Below, piece after piece: positions 51,666 through 60,300 of a stretch of 64,000 nt of DNA. Source of the DNA: CAYVQE01 sp964633205 (GTDB lineage Bacteria; Myxococcota; B64-G9); assembly GCA_964633205.1 (NCBI GenBank), contig CAZWFN010000001.1, positions 1-64,000 of the forward strand, given 5' to 3'. The translations under genes were made by a program, and so were the position numbers. Numbering within the stretch: the stretch's first letter is position 1; each line of letters opens with the position of its first letter. The notes below the pieces were generated by a model. That model saw only the letters and a program-made list of their open reading frames with translations. It was not told the DNA's origin and did not search any database.

Positions 51666-52607
51666 TCAGCTGGCCACCAGCTCGCCGACCATCTCGCGCG
51701 CCAGCTTCAGCGACTCGGGGTGACGCATCACCAGCAGGTCCGCGCCGGCGGCCAGCAGAGTCGAGGCGGTCACCGCCTCCATCAGCACGCCGCGCTTCTT
51801 CGCGTCGCCCATGTTCATCTCGTCGTCGCCCAGCTTGGCTTCTTTGGTCTTCCAGACCTCGAAGCCCAGGTTGCAATACATCGGGAACTGCAGCATGTCG
51901 TCCTGCTGGGTCAGGGCGGCCTCGCGGGCACGCTCCATGACCGAGTAGGTATACTCCAGGCCATAGCCCAATCCGCCCACGGTGGGATCGATGAGGATGT
52001 TCTTGGCGTCGACGCCCAGGTTGGTCAACAGCACGTTGAGCTGCTTGGCCAGGTTGATGTCGATCGGGCTGGAGGCCACCACCGCGTGCTTGTAGGCCAG
52101 CGCTGCGGCGCCGAGCTGCTTGTGGTTCTTCTCCTCGACCGGCCCCAGGCACAACCGCGTGCCCTCATTGGCCTCGGCCACCGCCCGCAGCACCTCGGCG
52201 TCCTTTTCCGGCGCTGCCGTACCCCAGACGCAGACCGGCACCTCGACCGCATCGACGACCTTTTTGGCCACTTCGACCGCGTGATCGGCGCCCAGATCCT
52301 TGTCGTTGGGGTTGGTGCCCGCCAGGTGCAGGTGGATGAAGTCGGCGCCCAGCTCGACGCCCTTTTTAGCCCAGGCGGCCGGGTCGGACCAGACGTCGCC
52401 GTAGACCTCCTTCAGCGCGTCGGCCCAGTCGTCCGGCTCTATGTCCCAGACCTCGATGCCGAACTTGGGCGGGTGCGGCATGTCGCCTTCGAAGGTGTAG
52501 AAGGGAAAGGCGGTCTCGCCGCCCACCTCGAACTTCTTGTCGCCGTCGCCGACCTCGATGGTCCGGATTTCACCCGAGTAGCTCCGCTTCGGCACCTCGA
52601 TCGCCAT
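51666..52607 (-). CDS. acsD: Corrinoid iron-sulfur protein small (delta) subunit
   Basis: 313 residues; TIM-barrel partner of AcsC. Seen: EVPKRSYSGEIRTIEVG at the N-terminus, FIHLHLAGTNPNDKDLG near 90, VWGTAAPEKDAEVL near 127 and LIDPTVGGLGYGLEYTYS near 195. A GAGAGGAG site precedes ATG 52607; the longer frame to 52715 runs into the upstream terminator hairpin. Split from acsC by six genes. Confidence 0.94.
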   Translation of the reverse strand: MAIEVPKRSYSGEIRTIEVGDGDKKFEVGGETAFPFYTFEGDMPHPPKFGIEVWDIEPDDWADALKEVYGDVWSDPAAWAKKGVELGADFIHLHLAGTNPNDKDLGADHAVEVAKKVVDAVEVPVCVWGTAAPEKDAEVLRAVAEANEGTRLCLGPVEEKNHKQLGAAALAYKHAVVASSPIDINLAKQLNVLLTNLGVDAKNILIDPTVGGLGYGLEYTYSVMERAREAALTQQDDMLQFPMYCNLGFEVWKTKEAKLGDDEMNMGDAKKRGVLMEAVTASTLLAAGADLLVMRHPESLKLAREMVGELVAS

Positions 52608-52707
52608 GTCGACTCCTCTCTGCCCGCACGGGCAAGACCAGATATCCCGCGATGAATATGCGCAAAAGCCAAGGGGCCACCCCGCCGGGGCCCCAAAAAC
52701 GCAGACA

Positions 52708-52727
52708 GGCGACACCGAAGTGTCGCC
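52708..52727 (-). terminator. UUCG-loop hairpin upstream of acsD
   Basis: On the minus strand: GGCGACAC-TTCG-GTGTCGCC, a perfect 8-bp stem with the very stable UUCG tetraloop, followed within 10 bases by TTTTT. It lies between the 70-aa gene and acsD, which share a strand, so it should terminate or attenuate transcription entering the acs operon. Confidence 0.65.
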
Positions 52728-52740
52728 CGTCGCTACTCTG

Positions 52741-52953
52741 CTAGGCCTTGGTCCGGCGTCGTTCGCTACCGTACCAGTCGTCGCTGAACCAGTAGCGCTC
52801 GCCGGTCTTGAGGTAGGCCATCATCTCTTTGCGGTCGCGCAGCTTGCCGCGCCACTTGTAGCCGCCCTCGGGCTTGCCCGCCTCGTAGTCCGCCCCCACC
52901 ACCTCTACTTTTTCCCCGTCGTACTTCTCTTTCTCCACTTTTGCATCCGCCAT
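52741..52953 (-). CDS. Small unknown protein at the head of the acs operon
   Basis: 70 residues, not recognised. Charged: KVEKEKYDGEKVEVVGADYE then GGYKWRGKLRDRKEMMAYL and a Trp/Tyr-rich end (YWFSDDWYGSERRR). No cysteine, no membrane helix. ATG 52953 has an AGAGGT site 5 bases upstream; the in-frame extension to 53082 overlaps the predicted promoter and is rejected. Lies between cooC2 and acsD on the same strand, right before a UUCG terminator, so it could be an RNA-linked or small accessory product. Confidence 0.65.
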   Translation of the reverse strand: MADAKVEKEKYDGEKVEVVGADYEAGKPEGGYKWRGKLRDRKEMMAYLKTGERYWFSDDWYGSERRRTKA

Positions 52954-53009
52954 GGAAACCTCTTGAATTTCGGGGTTATCGGACACGGAACGCTCCTCAC
53001 CGCAAGAGC

Positions 53010-53038
53010 TTTTTAGCGAACCCGGTGGCACATTGCAA
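53010..53038 (-). promoter_or_regulatory. Probable sigma70 promoter for the 70-aa gene / acs operon
   Basis: Minus strand TTGCAA (53038-53033), 17-base spacer, TAAAAA (53015-53010); 4/6 match in each box, about 55 bases before the 70-aa start codon. An additional AT-rich block with a perfect TATAAT at about 53104-53109 lies farther upstream but has no matching -35. Confidence 0.45.
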
Positions 53039-53153
53039 GCGAATTCTTCGCACGAACTCCAGCAGCTCGCCGCTGCAGCCATCGGGAGAAAAATATTTTA
53101 TGATTATAATTCCAGACACCTACGGGAGCATTCGGTGCCGGCGGCCAGGCGGC

Positions 53154-53915
53154 TCAGATCTTGGCCAGCACCCGCTCCAGCGCCCCGTCCAGAACCTGGA
53201 TGAAGGGGTTGTCCTGCGGCAGCTCCACCAGCGGCTGGCCCTTGGTGTCGGCCGCGGCGATGCCCTCGTCGGGCGGCAATTCGGCCAGCAGCTCGAGCCC
53301 GGAGCGCTCCACCTCGGCCCGCACCTCGGGGGCCAGCTCGCCGGCCACCCGGTTGATCAGCAGCACCCGGTGGCCGATGGATAGCTCGAGTTCGTCGGCC
53401 AGCTCCTCGATGCGCCGCGCCGCCCGGGCGCCCTTGACGGAGTGATCGGCCACCACCAGCATCAGGTCGACCTTGCGGGTGGTGCGCCGGCTGAGGTGCT
53501 CCATGCCGGCCTCGTTGTCGACCACCACGTAGCGGTAGTCGGCGGCCAGGGTGTCGAGGAAGCGGCGCAGGATGTTGTTCAGGTAGCAGTAGCAGCCCGG
53601 TCCCTCCTGGCGGCCCATGACCAGCAGGTCCATGCCCTTGCTCTCCATCAGGGTGGCGTGCATGTTGCGCTCCAGCACCGCCTCGCGGCTCATGCCGGCC
53701 GGGATCTCCAGCCGGTCGCCGAAGAACTGCTCGCGCATGGTGCCGATGGTCTGCTCGACCGGGATGCCCAGCGCCTCGCCCAGGGTGTAGTTGGGGTCGG
53801 CGTCGACCGCGAACACCGGGGTCAGCTCGCGGCGCAGCAGGTGGCGCACCAGCAGCGCCGCCACCGTGGTCTTGCCCACCCCACCCTTGCCCGATACCGC
53901 GATCAGCTTGCTCAT
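53154..53915 (-). CDS. cooC: CooC-type nickel-insertion ATPase (copy 2)
   Basis: 253 residues. SGKGGVGKTT at 8-17, VDADPNYTLG at 37-46, VDNEAGMEHLSRR and a CxC pair C108/C110 in GPGCYCY. Diverged from copy 1: the residue pattern around the CxC (CYCYLN against CVCPE) and the start of the chain differ, so this copy resembles the CooC/AcsF type linked to ACS. The two copies may mature the CODH C-cluster and the ACS A-cluster separately. First gene of the cluster, with a GGGAGG site upstream of ATG 53915. Confidence 0.92.
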   Translation of the reverse strand: MSKLIAVSGKGGVGKTTVAALLVRHLLRRELTPVFAVDADPNYTLGEALGIPVEQTIGTMREQFFGDRLEIPAGMSREAVLERNMHATLMESKGMDLLVMGRQEGPGCYCYLNNILRRFLDTLAADYRYVVVDNEAGMEHLSRRTTRKVDLMLVVADHSVKGARAARRIEELADELELSIGHRVLLINRVAGELAPEVRAEVERSGLELLAELPPDEGIAAADTKGQPLVELPQDNPFIQVLDGALERVLAKI

Positions 53916-54073
53916 GCCTTTAGCGACCTCCCTCGGCGAACCGAACGTCCCATCCCCGGGCCGTCGTCTGGCCGGCTGAGGGCAGTGTAAGTCCACCCAC
54001 CCCCAGCGTCAAACCGGGCCGCATCGCGCCGCTGGCAGCCAGCGGGTCTTGTGGCCGCCCGCCCCTGCTGCTA

Positions 54074-54129
54074 TACCATTCCTCTGCAGAAACTGCTTCG
54101 ATAGCGTATACAGCTCTGGTGGAATGGTA
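54074..54129. repeat. 9-bp inverted repeat with 38-base spacer
   Basis: TACCATTCC (54074-54082) and its exact complement GGAATGGTA (54121-54129) flank 38 bases in the 287-base gap upstream of the secreted hydrolase. Could be a regulatory looping site or the trace of a small element. The rest of the gap shows no gene. Confidence 0.5.
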
Positions 54130-54202
54130 CTGCTCTTGGCTTTGGTTGCGGCGGCGGTTTGTGCCGTACCCTTGGGTGCGGTAGGAGCGCTGTGTCTTGA
54201 TC

Positions 54203-55045
54203 ATGAAGCGGAAATCGCTCATCGGTGTCGCCCTGTTGTCAGGGCTGACGGCGTGCGCGGGCGGTGGCGGCGGTGAGTTGGAGCTGCTGACGTACAACGT
54301 GGCCGGCTTGCCGGAGGGCCTGTCCAGCTCGCACCCGGCCGAGTTCACTCCCCAGATCAGCCCCAAGCTCAACGGCTACGAGCTGGTGCTGGTCCAGGAG
54401 GACTTCTGGTACCACCAGCAGCTGGCGGCCGCGACCACCCATCCACACCGCTCACGGCCGATGTGGCCCGAACCCGAGCTGCAGCAGCTGGGCGACGGGT
54501 TGAACCGGTTTTCGCACTCGGCCTTCGACGACCACCGGCGCAGCACCTGGTCGGCCTGCCACGGCGCCTTGGATGCCGGCAGCGACTGCCTGACTTCCAA
54601 GGGCTTCGCCAGCGCCTGGCACCGGTTCGGGGCGAACGCAGCCGCCGGCGTGCTGGTGGTCAACCTGCACCTCGATGCCGGCAGCGCCGACGGCGACCAG
54701 CAGGCGCGGCGCGAGCAGGTCGAGCAGCTGATCGCCGCCTTGGACGCCCGAGCCGCCGACCGGGCCCTGATCGTCGCCGGCGACACCAACCTCAAGCCCG
54801 AGCGCGCCGACCGCCCGCTGGACGCCGCATCCTTCGACCGGCTGCTGGCCGCCACCGGCCTGCGCGACAGCTGCCGGACGCTCGACTGCCCGGAGGAGAG
54901 CATCGACCGGGTGCTGTTCCGCTCCGGTGCCGAAGTCCAGCTCACCCCCCTGCGCTGGAGCCGCCCGCCCGAGTTCGTCACCGAGCAGGGCGAGGACCTT
55001 TCCGACCACCGCCCGGTGGCGGTGCTGTTCAGCTGGGCCCGCTAA
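54203..55045 (+). CDS. Endonuclease/exonuclease/phosphatase-fold lipoprotein
   Basis: 280 residues. Short signal with lipobox GLTACAGG near 18. The EEP fold is seen as LELLTYNVAGLPEG near 30, QEDFWYH (catalytic Glu) near 65, VVNLHLDAGSADGDQQ near 155, VAGDTNLKPE near 195 and the final DLSDHRPV (catalytic Asp-His). Related to secreted sphingomyelinase/DNase-like hydrolases; substrate unknown. A TTG two codons earlier (54197) has better spacing from AGGAG and is an alternative start. Followed by a region of degraded genes. Confidence 0.8.
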   Translation: MKRKSLIGVALLSGLTACAGGGGGELELLTYNVAGLPEGLSSSHPAEFTPQISPKLNGYELVLVQEDFWYHQQLAAATTHPHRSRPMWPEPELQQLGDGLNRFSHSAFDDHRRSTWSACHGALDAGSDCLTSKGFASAWHRFGANAAAGVLVVNLHLDAGSADGDQQARREQVEQLIAALDARAADRALIVAGDTNLKPERADRPLDAASFDRLLAATGLRDSCRTLDCPEESIDRVLFRSGAEVQLTPLRWSRPPEFVTEQGEDLSDHRPVAVLFSWAR

Positions 55046-55147
55046 CCCGGATCGACGACCCACCTCGCCCGTCCACAGCATCCCTGCCACCTGTCCTGCC
55101 CGGCATGCCATGCGTTCCGTCAAACGTCGACCACAGCCATCTTTGGG

Positions 55148-55231
55148 GGTCTCCTGTTCAAGGAGTTCAAAGAGTTCGCGATCAAGGGCAACGTGACCGA
55201 CATGGCCGTGGGCATCATCGTCGGCGCGGCC
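55148..55231 (+). pseudogene. mscL N-terminal fragment
   Basis: 28 codons read GLLFKEFKEFAIKGNV then TDMAVGIIVGAA, the N-terminal amphipathic helix and start of TM1 of the large-conductance mechanosensitive channel. The frame then changes to unrelated sequence (HPPVIHERV). No start codon in place and the rest of the 130-residue channel is absent, so this is a relic cut by a rearrangement at about 55231. Confidence 0.7.
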
Positions 55232-55313
55232 CACCCGCCAGTCATCCATGAGCGCGTGCACCGTGCCGGCCGTCTCGTCTGCCGGAGGCGGCGACCGCTC
55301 CCGTGGCTCCAGC

Positions 55314-55559
55314 TCAAGCGGCCACCTGATCCCAGCGGGTCACTTCCACAACGGATTGCCGACGACGCGCATCGGACACGACCTTCTCCAGCTTTTCGGC
55401 AACGGGATCGTCGATCCAGGCATCACCGCACTGAGCACAAACCAGCGCGGGAACGCTTCGCACGACAACCACACCAAAGCCCAGGTCGACGGCAAAGGTA
55501 GTCGTGCCGGATTGCTTCTCACCACCGCAAAGCGGGCAACTGCCAGGAGCACCAGCCAT
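55314..55559 (-). CDS. YgiT-type zinc finger antitoxin-like protein
   Basis: 81 residues. Two CxxC knuckles, CPLCGG near 9 and CAQCGDAW near 45, joined by GTTTFAVDLGFGVVVV, the MqsA/YgiT zinc-domain pattern; no C-terminal HTH. Start is the third of three consecutive ATGs because AAGGAG is then 6 bases upstream. Usually paired with an upstream DUF4258 toxin; here only a truncated toxin-like frame overlaps its start. Confidence 0.82.
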   Translation of the reverse strand: MAGAPGSCPLCGGEKQSGTTTFAVDLGFGVVVVRSVPALVCAQCGDAWIDDPVAEKLEKVVSDARRRQSVVEVTRWDQVAA

Positions 55560-55668
55560 CATCATCTCCTTCTCGTCTCGAAACCCGCTCCAATTCATGT
55601 TGATGCCATTGGAGCCGCCCTTCCGCCGCGGCTGCCCGCATGACTTTGATATAGGCGGCGTTTTTCAT
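55519..55668 (-). pseudogene. Truncated DUF4258-like toxin
   Basis: ATG 55668 opens a 49-codon frame that begins MKNAAYIKVMRAAAAEGRL then QWHQHELERV, which resembles the N-terminal helix of DUF4258 toxins (…GRIxWxxHALERM). After residue 29 it runs out of frame into the ygiT gene and stops at 55519. The conserved C-terminal beta core is missing. Best read as a deletion that removed most of the toxin and kept the antitoxin. Confidence 0.5.
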
Positions 55669-55852
55669 TGGCTTTCAGTCTACTCTGAGAGGGTGCATGG
55701 AACAAGCTCGCGGTCCCATCGCGCCCGCCTACGAATTCCCGAGCTGCCGGCGTTCGACGTGGCCGACCTGTGTGCCGAGTTGCCCGCGGGCCATCGAATC
55801 TACAACCGCGACCTCGACGCCGAGCGCCCCGCACGAACGGGGCCAAGGGGCC

Positions 55853-56163
55853 TCAACCGCGCCGCATCCGGTCCTTGATGCGAGTCCACTCGTCCGTGTA
55901 CAGGAAGCTCTCGGCGGCGGTCTCGACCATGGTGACCAGCAGCGGCCAGGGCACGGCCAGGCTGAGCACGCCGGCGGGTACGAAGGGCCGGGCCGAGACG
56001 TCCATCAGGCCCAGCACCGCCCGCGGCTGCGGGCGCTCGAGCTCGGCCATGGGCCACTGCACCAGCCCGGCGCAGCGGCGAAACGAAAGCCCAAGGGCAA
56101 CTCGGCCCCCGGAAAGTCGTCGCGCCAGATGGCGAGCAAGCGGTCGATAATCTCGGTGGTCAT
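55853..56163 (-). pseudogene. Broken DUF169-like gene (frameshift and internal loss)
   Basis: The N-terminal part (MTTEIIDRLLAIWRDDFPGA from ATG 56163) and the C-terminal part (CAGLVQWPMAELERP, then GVLSLAVPWPLLVTMVE and SFLYTDEWTRI) are in different frames and meet near 56080-56125, where a run of five G occurs. The C-terminal end resembles DUF169 proteins (FSVPF…ESFL…TDxW). The total of about 100 residues is half of the family length, so both a frameshift and a deletion are likely. A sequencing error could explain only the frameshift. Confidence 0.5.
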
Positions 56164-56180
56164 GGAGCCTCCAGGACGAA

Positions 56181-56846
56181 TCAGGGATCCGTGCAGGTGG
56201 CTTCGGCTCCGGAGGCGTCGCAGACCTGGCCGTCGGTGGCGCAGTTCATGTAGTCGGCCCAGACGCGTTGGCCCTGGATCTCGATGCAGGTCTGGACCAC
56301 GTCGCCGGCGCAGCGGGTGTCGTCGGCCTCGCACTCGTGGGCCTTGCATTCGGCCTCGCCGAAGGCGTCGTCGCAGATGGGCTTGTCGGTGGTGGCGCAG
56401 TCGAGCTCGGGGGCCCAGTCGGTGCAGCCGTCGGTGCCTTCCATGCAACGCTCGATGACGGTGCCGTTGCAGCGCTGGCGGTCGACCGGATCGCACTCGT
56501 TGTCGCAGGGCTCGACGCAGGTGGCGTCCAGCCCGTCGGGCTGGTGGCAGGTCTGGCCGTCGAGGGCGCAGTCGACCTGGTCGATCCAGTCGAGGCAGCC
56601 GTCGTCACCCAGGCTGCAGCGCTGCACGACCGCTTCCTTGTAGCAGCGGGTGGCGTCGGTGGTGGGGCAGTCGTCGCTGCAGGCCTCGACGCAGGCCGGG
56701 GGATCCTGGGTGAAATCGCAGGTCTGCCCGGCGGCGCAGTCGGCGTCGCGCTGGCAGCCCTCGTCGCCGTCATCGCCGGAGTTGCCGCAGCCGAGCGCCA
56801 GGCCGGCGGCGGTCAGCAGGATCAGGCTGGAGTGGGCGAGGCACAT
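56181..56846 (-). CDS. Cysteine-rich surface lipoprotein
   Basis: 221 residues. Signal peptide with lipobox GLALGCGNS. The mature part has about 30 cysteines in four imperfect repeats of the form C-x-G-x-V-x-Q/E-R-C…DC…G-Q-x-C (VVQRCSLGDDGCLDW, VIERCMEGTDGCTDW, VVQTCIEIQG), common in myxobacterial and related outer-surface proteins. ATG 56846 has GGAG 6 bases upstream; the ATG two codons earlier overlaps that site. Function unknown, probably disulfide-rich and exposed. Confidence 0.75.
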   Translation of the reverse strand: MCLAHSSLILLTAAGLALGCGNSGDDGDEGCQRDADCAAGQTCDFTQDPPACVEACSDDCPTTDATRCYKEAVVQRCSLGDDGCLDWIDQVDCALDGQTCHQPDGLDATCVEPCDNECDPVDRQRCNGTVIERCMEGTDGCTDWAPELDCATTDKPICDDAFGEAECKAHECEADDTRCAGDVVQTCIEIQGQRVWADYMNCATDGQVCDASGAEATCTDP

Positions 56847-56852
56847 GGGCAT

Positions 56853-57224
56853 CTCCGTGGGCTGTGGTTCGACCTGGTTCGAGTCTAGCGCCCGGGCGGG
56901 GCCGGGACAAGGGGAGTCGTCCGCCCCTGATTTCCCACCTCGGCCGCGATCTCTGCGTCAGGCCGGCGGATTCAATGCTCCGCGTTTTTTGCGGTCCCGC
57001 CAGGGGCGACGTATCTGAATACGACTCCGCTTGAATCAGCCGTCCTTCCTTGACCTCGCGGCCGATCTGGGAAATCAGCCGTAAAGTGCTGGGAGATTCT
57101 GGTCCGCGGCGGCGGCGCTCCGGCCTCCGGGCGGCGCTGGCCCAGGGCCCGCAGGTGAACCAATTGGTCGAAATTGCAGGTTTTGATCGAACAGCCGGCC
57201 CCGGCTGGCCGGGCCGGGGGATGC
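56853..57224. other. Intergenic region with no supportable gene
   Basis: Contains a small perfect hairpin CGTAT-CTGA-ATACG at 57010-57023 and a minus-strand open frame without family features. No glycine riboswitch consensus (GGAGAG…CUCUCAGGC-type elements) was found upstream of the glycine/serine gene. Confidence 0.5.
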
Positions 57225-57253
57225 TTGACAGGCTGGGGGTTGGGGTGTGTACT
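57225..57253 (+). promoter_or_regulatory. Promoter for the glyA-gcvT fusion and thyX
   Basis: Perfect -35 TTGACA at 57225-57230, 17-base G/T-rich spacer, -10 TGTACT (4/6). Predicted transcription start near 57260 gives an 80-base leader to the GTG at 57340. Confidence 0.6.
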
Positions 57254-57339
57254 TCGAAGGCCGTGGAATCGGTGGCGGCGCGCGGGGCAGCCCGCAGCGC
57301 CGGTGGTTCGTTTTGCCTCGAGTGAAGGAAGGGTGCATC

Positions 57340-60300
57340 GTGGACGATTCGACAAAGACGGGTTCACAGCGGGACGCGGATGAAGGCCGGGACGGGCAGG
57401 CCGCCGATCGGACGGGAGGGATGGTGCCGGCCGGTGAGCTGGCCGCGGTCGATCCCGAGATTCAAGAGCTGATCGGCTACGAGGCCGAGCGCCAGCAACG
57501 CAAGCTGATCATGATCGCCTCGGAGAGCATCTGCCCGCCGGCGGTGCGCGAGGCGCTGGCCAGCGAGTTCAGCCATATCTACGCCGAGGGCTACCCCTCG
57601 CCGCGCACCCTGGACGAGCCGCCGGAGCTGCTGGAATCCTACGCCTACCAGCTGGCCGCCTATCGCCGGCTGGGCAACCGGCGCTACTACAAGGGCTGCG
57701 AGTACGTCGACACCCTCGAGCAGCTCTGCCGGCGGCGCACCGCCGAGGTCTTCGCCAACGAGTTGGAGTCGGCCGACGACATCTTCGTCAACGCCCAGCC
57801 GCTCAGCGGCGCGGCGGCCAACAACGCCGTCTACAACGCCTTCGTCGAGCCCGGCGACACCGTCATGGGCCCCTCGCTGGTCCACGGCGGCCACCTGACC
57901 CACGGCAGCGAGGTCAACCGCTCGGGCATGAACCACCGCGTGGTCTCCTACGAGATCGCCCGCAGCGGCCAGCTCGACTACGACGCCATCGAGAAGCTGG
58001 CCGAGCAGGCGCGGCCCAAGCTGATCATCGGCGGGTTTTCGGCCTACCCCTGGGACATCAACTGGGCCCGGATGCGCTCCATCGCCGACCGCGTCGGCGC
58101 CGTGCTGCTGGCCGACATCGCGCATCTGGCCGGGCTGGTGGCGGCCGGGCTGCTCAACAGCCCGGTGGGCCACGCCCACGTGATCAGCTTCACCACCCAC
58201 AAGACCATGTGCGGCCCGCGCGGCGCCATGCTGCTGTCGACCGACCCCGAGATCGCCAAGAAGATCGACATGGGCGTCTTCCCCGGCGAGCAGGGCGGGC
58301 CCCACATCCACGTGCTGGCGGCCAAGGCGGTGGCCATGCGCATCGCCGCCGGCGAGGATTTCCGCCGGCTGCAGCACGGGGTGCAGACCAACGCCCGCGC
58401 CCTGGCCGAGGGCTTCGAGGAACACGGCCTGCGGCTGGCCTACGGCGGCACCAACACCCACATGTGCCTGGTCGATCTGCGCCGGGTCCAGTGCGCCACC
58501 GGCATGCCGCTCAGCGGCGAGGTGGCCTCGCGGCTGCTGGACATGTGCGGCATCGTCTGCAACAAGAACACCATCTTCGGCGACACCAACGCCACCCACC
58601 CCTCGGGCCTGCGCTTCGGCACCACCTGGGTCACCCAGCGCGGCCTGGGCCCGGCGCACATGAAGCGCTTGGCCGGGCTGGTGGCCGAAGCGCTGTGCAG
58701 TATCCATCCCTTCGGCTACATGGGCGGCCAGGTCGATCTGGGCCGCGGCAAGAAGAGCCGCGATCTGATCGACGCCATCGCCAAAGGGGTCGGCGAAATC
58801 GTGGCCGAGGCCGCCCCCGAGCCGACCTGGCGCCCGGAGGGCCCGCCCAGCGGCTACCCCCACTTCGCCCCGCCGGAACACGCCGGCCTGCGCCAGACCG
58901 CCCTGGCGCCGCTGCACAAGAGCCAGGCGGTGGCCATGACCGACAAGGACGGCTACGAGGTGCCGGCCCACTTCGGCGACGTGGAGCGCGAGCGCTCGGC
59001 CCTGTCCAGCGGCACCGCCCTGACCGACTCCGGCGGCGAGCTGCTGGTCGAGGTCAGCCGCGGCCGCGCCGCCCAGCTGCTCGAGTGCGCCTGCGCCTCG
59101 CGCGTGATGTCGCTGGAGCCCGGCCAGGCCGAGCCCACCCTGCTGCTGCACGCCCAGGGCGAGCCCATCGCCCGCGCCCTGGTGCTGCGGCTGGAACCGG
59201 ACGCGCTCGGCGAGCGCTACCTGCTCAAGGTACGCGCAGCCCAGGCCGACCGGGTGCTGGCCTGGCTGCGCGATCTCAGCGACGGCTACGTGCTGCACGA
59301 CGACGACATCTGGCTCAAGGCCGAGGGCCCGGCCGTGATCGAGGACATGGCCCGGCCTTCCGACGGGCGCGCGCCCATGACCTGCCTGGGCCTGCGCGGC
59401 CCCGGGGCCGACAATGTGATCGAGCCGGTGTTCGGCATCCAGGTGCCGGGCTGGGGCCGGGCGGTCGAGGCCGAGGGCTGCCTGGTGCTGAACCGGCCGC
59501 AGGGCACGGTGCCCGGCTTCGAGCTGTTCGTGCCGGTGCCCCAGGCCACCCGCGTCTGGTCGCGGCTGATCGAGGCCGGAGCCCAACCCACCGGCTACGA
59601 GGCCCTGGCGGCCACCTTCCCCGAACGCCAACCCGAGCCCGAGCAGGGCGACGGCCGGGTCGATTTGAGCAAGCCGTTCTTCATCGGCCAAAAGCCGCTG
59701 CTGGCCGAGGCCGCGCCGGCCGAGGCGCCGCCGGCCTTCGCCTTCGAGCCGCCCGCGGACGAGCAGCTCAAGCGCACCTGCCTGTTCGCCGAGCACGAGA
59801 AGCTGTGCAAGCCCAAGCAGCTGGTGCCCTTCGCCGGCTGGCAGATGCCGGTGATGTACGCCGGCATCCTCGACGAGCACCGGGCGGTGCGGGAAAACGC
59901 CGGGCTGTTCGACGTCAGCCACATGGGGCTGCTGGAGTTCAGCGGCCCGCAGGCCGAACGCTTTTTGGACCTGGTCACCAGCAACTACGTGCCGTTGCTG
60001 CTGCCGGGCCAGGCCCATTACTCCTATCTGCTGGCCCACGACGGCCGCTGCATCGACGACATCATCGTCTACCGGCTGGCGCGCGAGCGGTTCATGGTGG
60101 TGGTCAACGCGGCCAATGCCGACGAGGACGAGGCCTGGCTGCGTGAAGTGGCCGCCGGCGAGGTGCTGCTGGATCCGGCCAACCCGCGGGCGCGCATCGG
60201 CGGCGAGGTGCACATCCGCGATCTGAAGGATCCGAAGCTGTGCGGCGAGCAGGCCCGGGTCGATGTGGCCTTCCAGGGGCCGCAGACGCTGGCGGTCATG

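Noticed and set aside
57010..57023. Small perfect hairpin CGTAT-CTGA-ATACG as insertion-sequence end
   Set aside because: No second copy or transposase nearby; too short to support.
56853..57339. Glycine riboswitch upstream of the SHMT-GcvT fusion
   Set aside because: The conserved aptamer blocks were looked for and not found; a plain sigma70 promoter explains the region.
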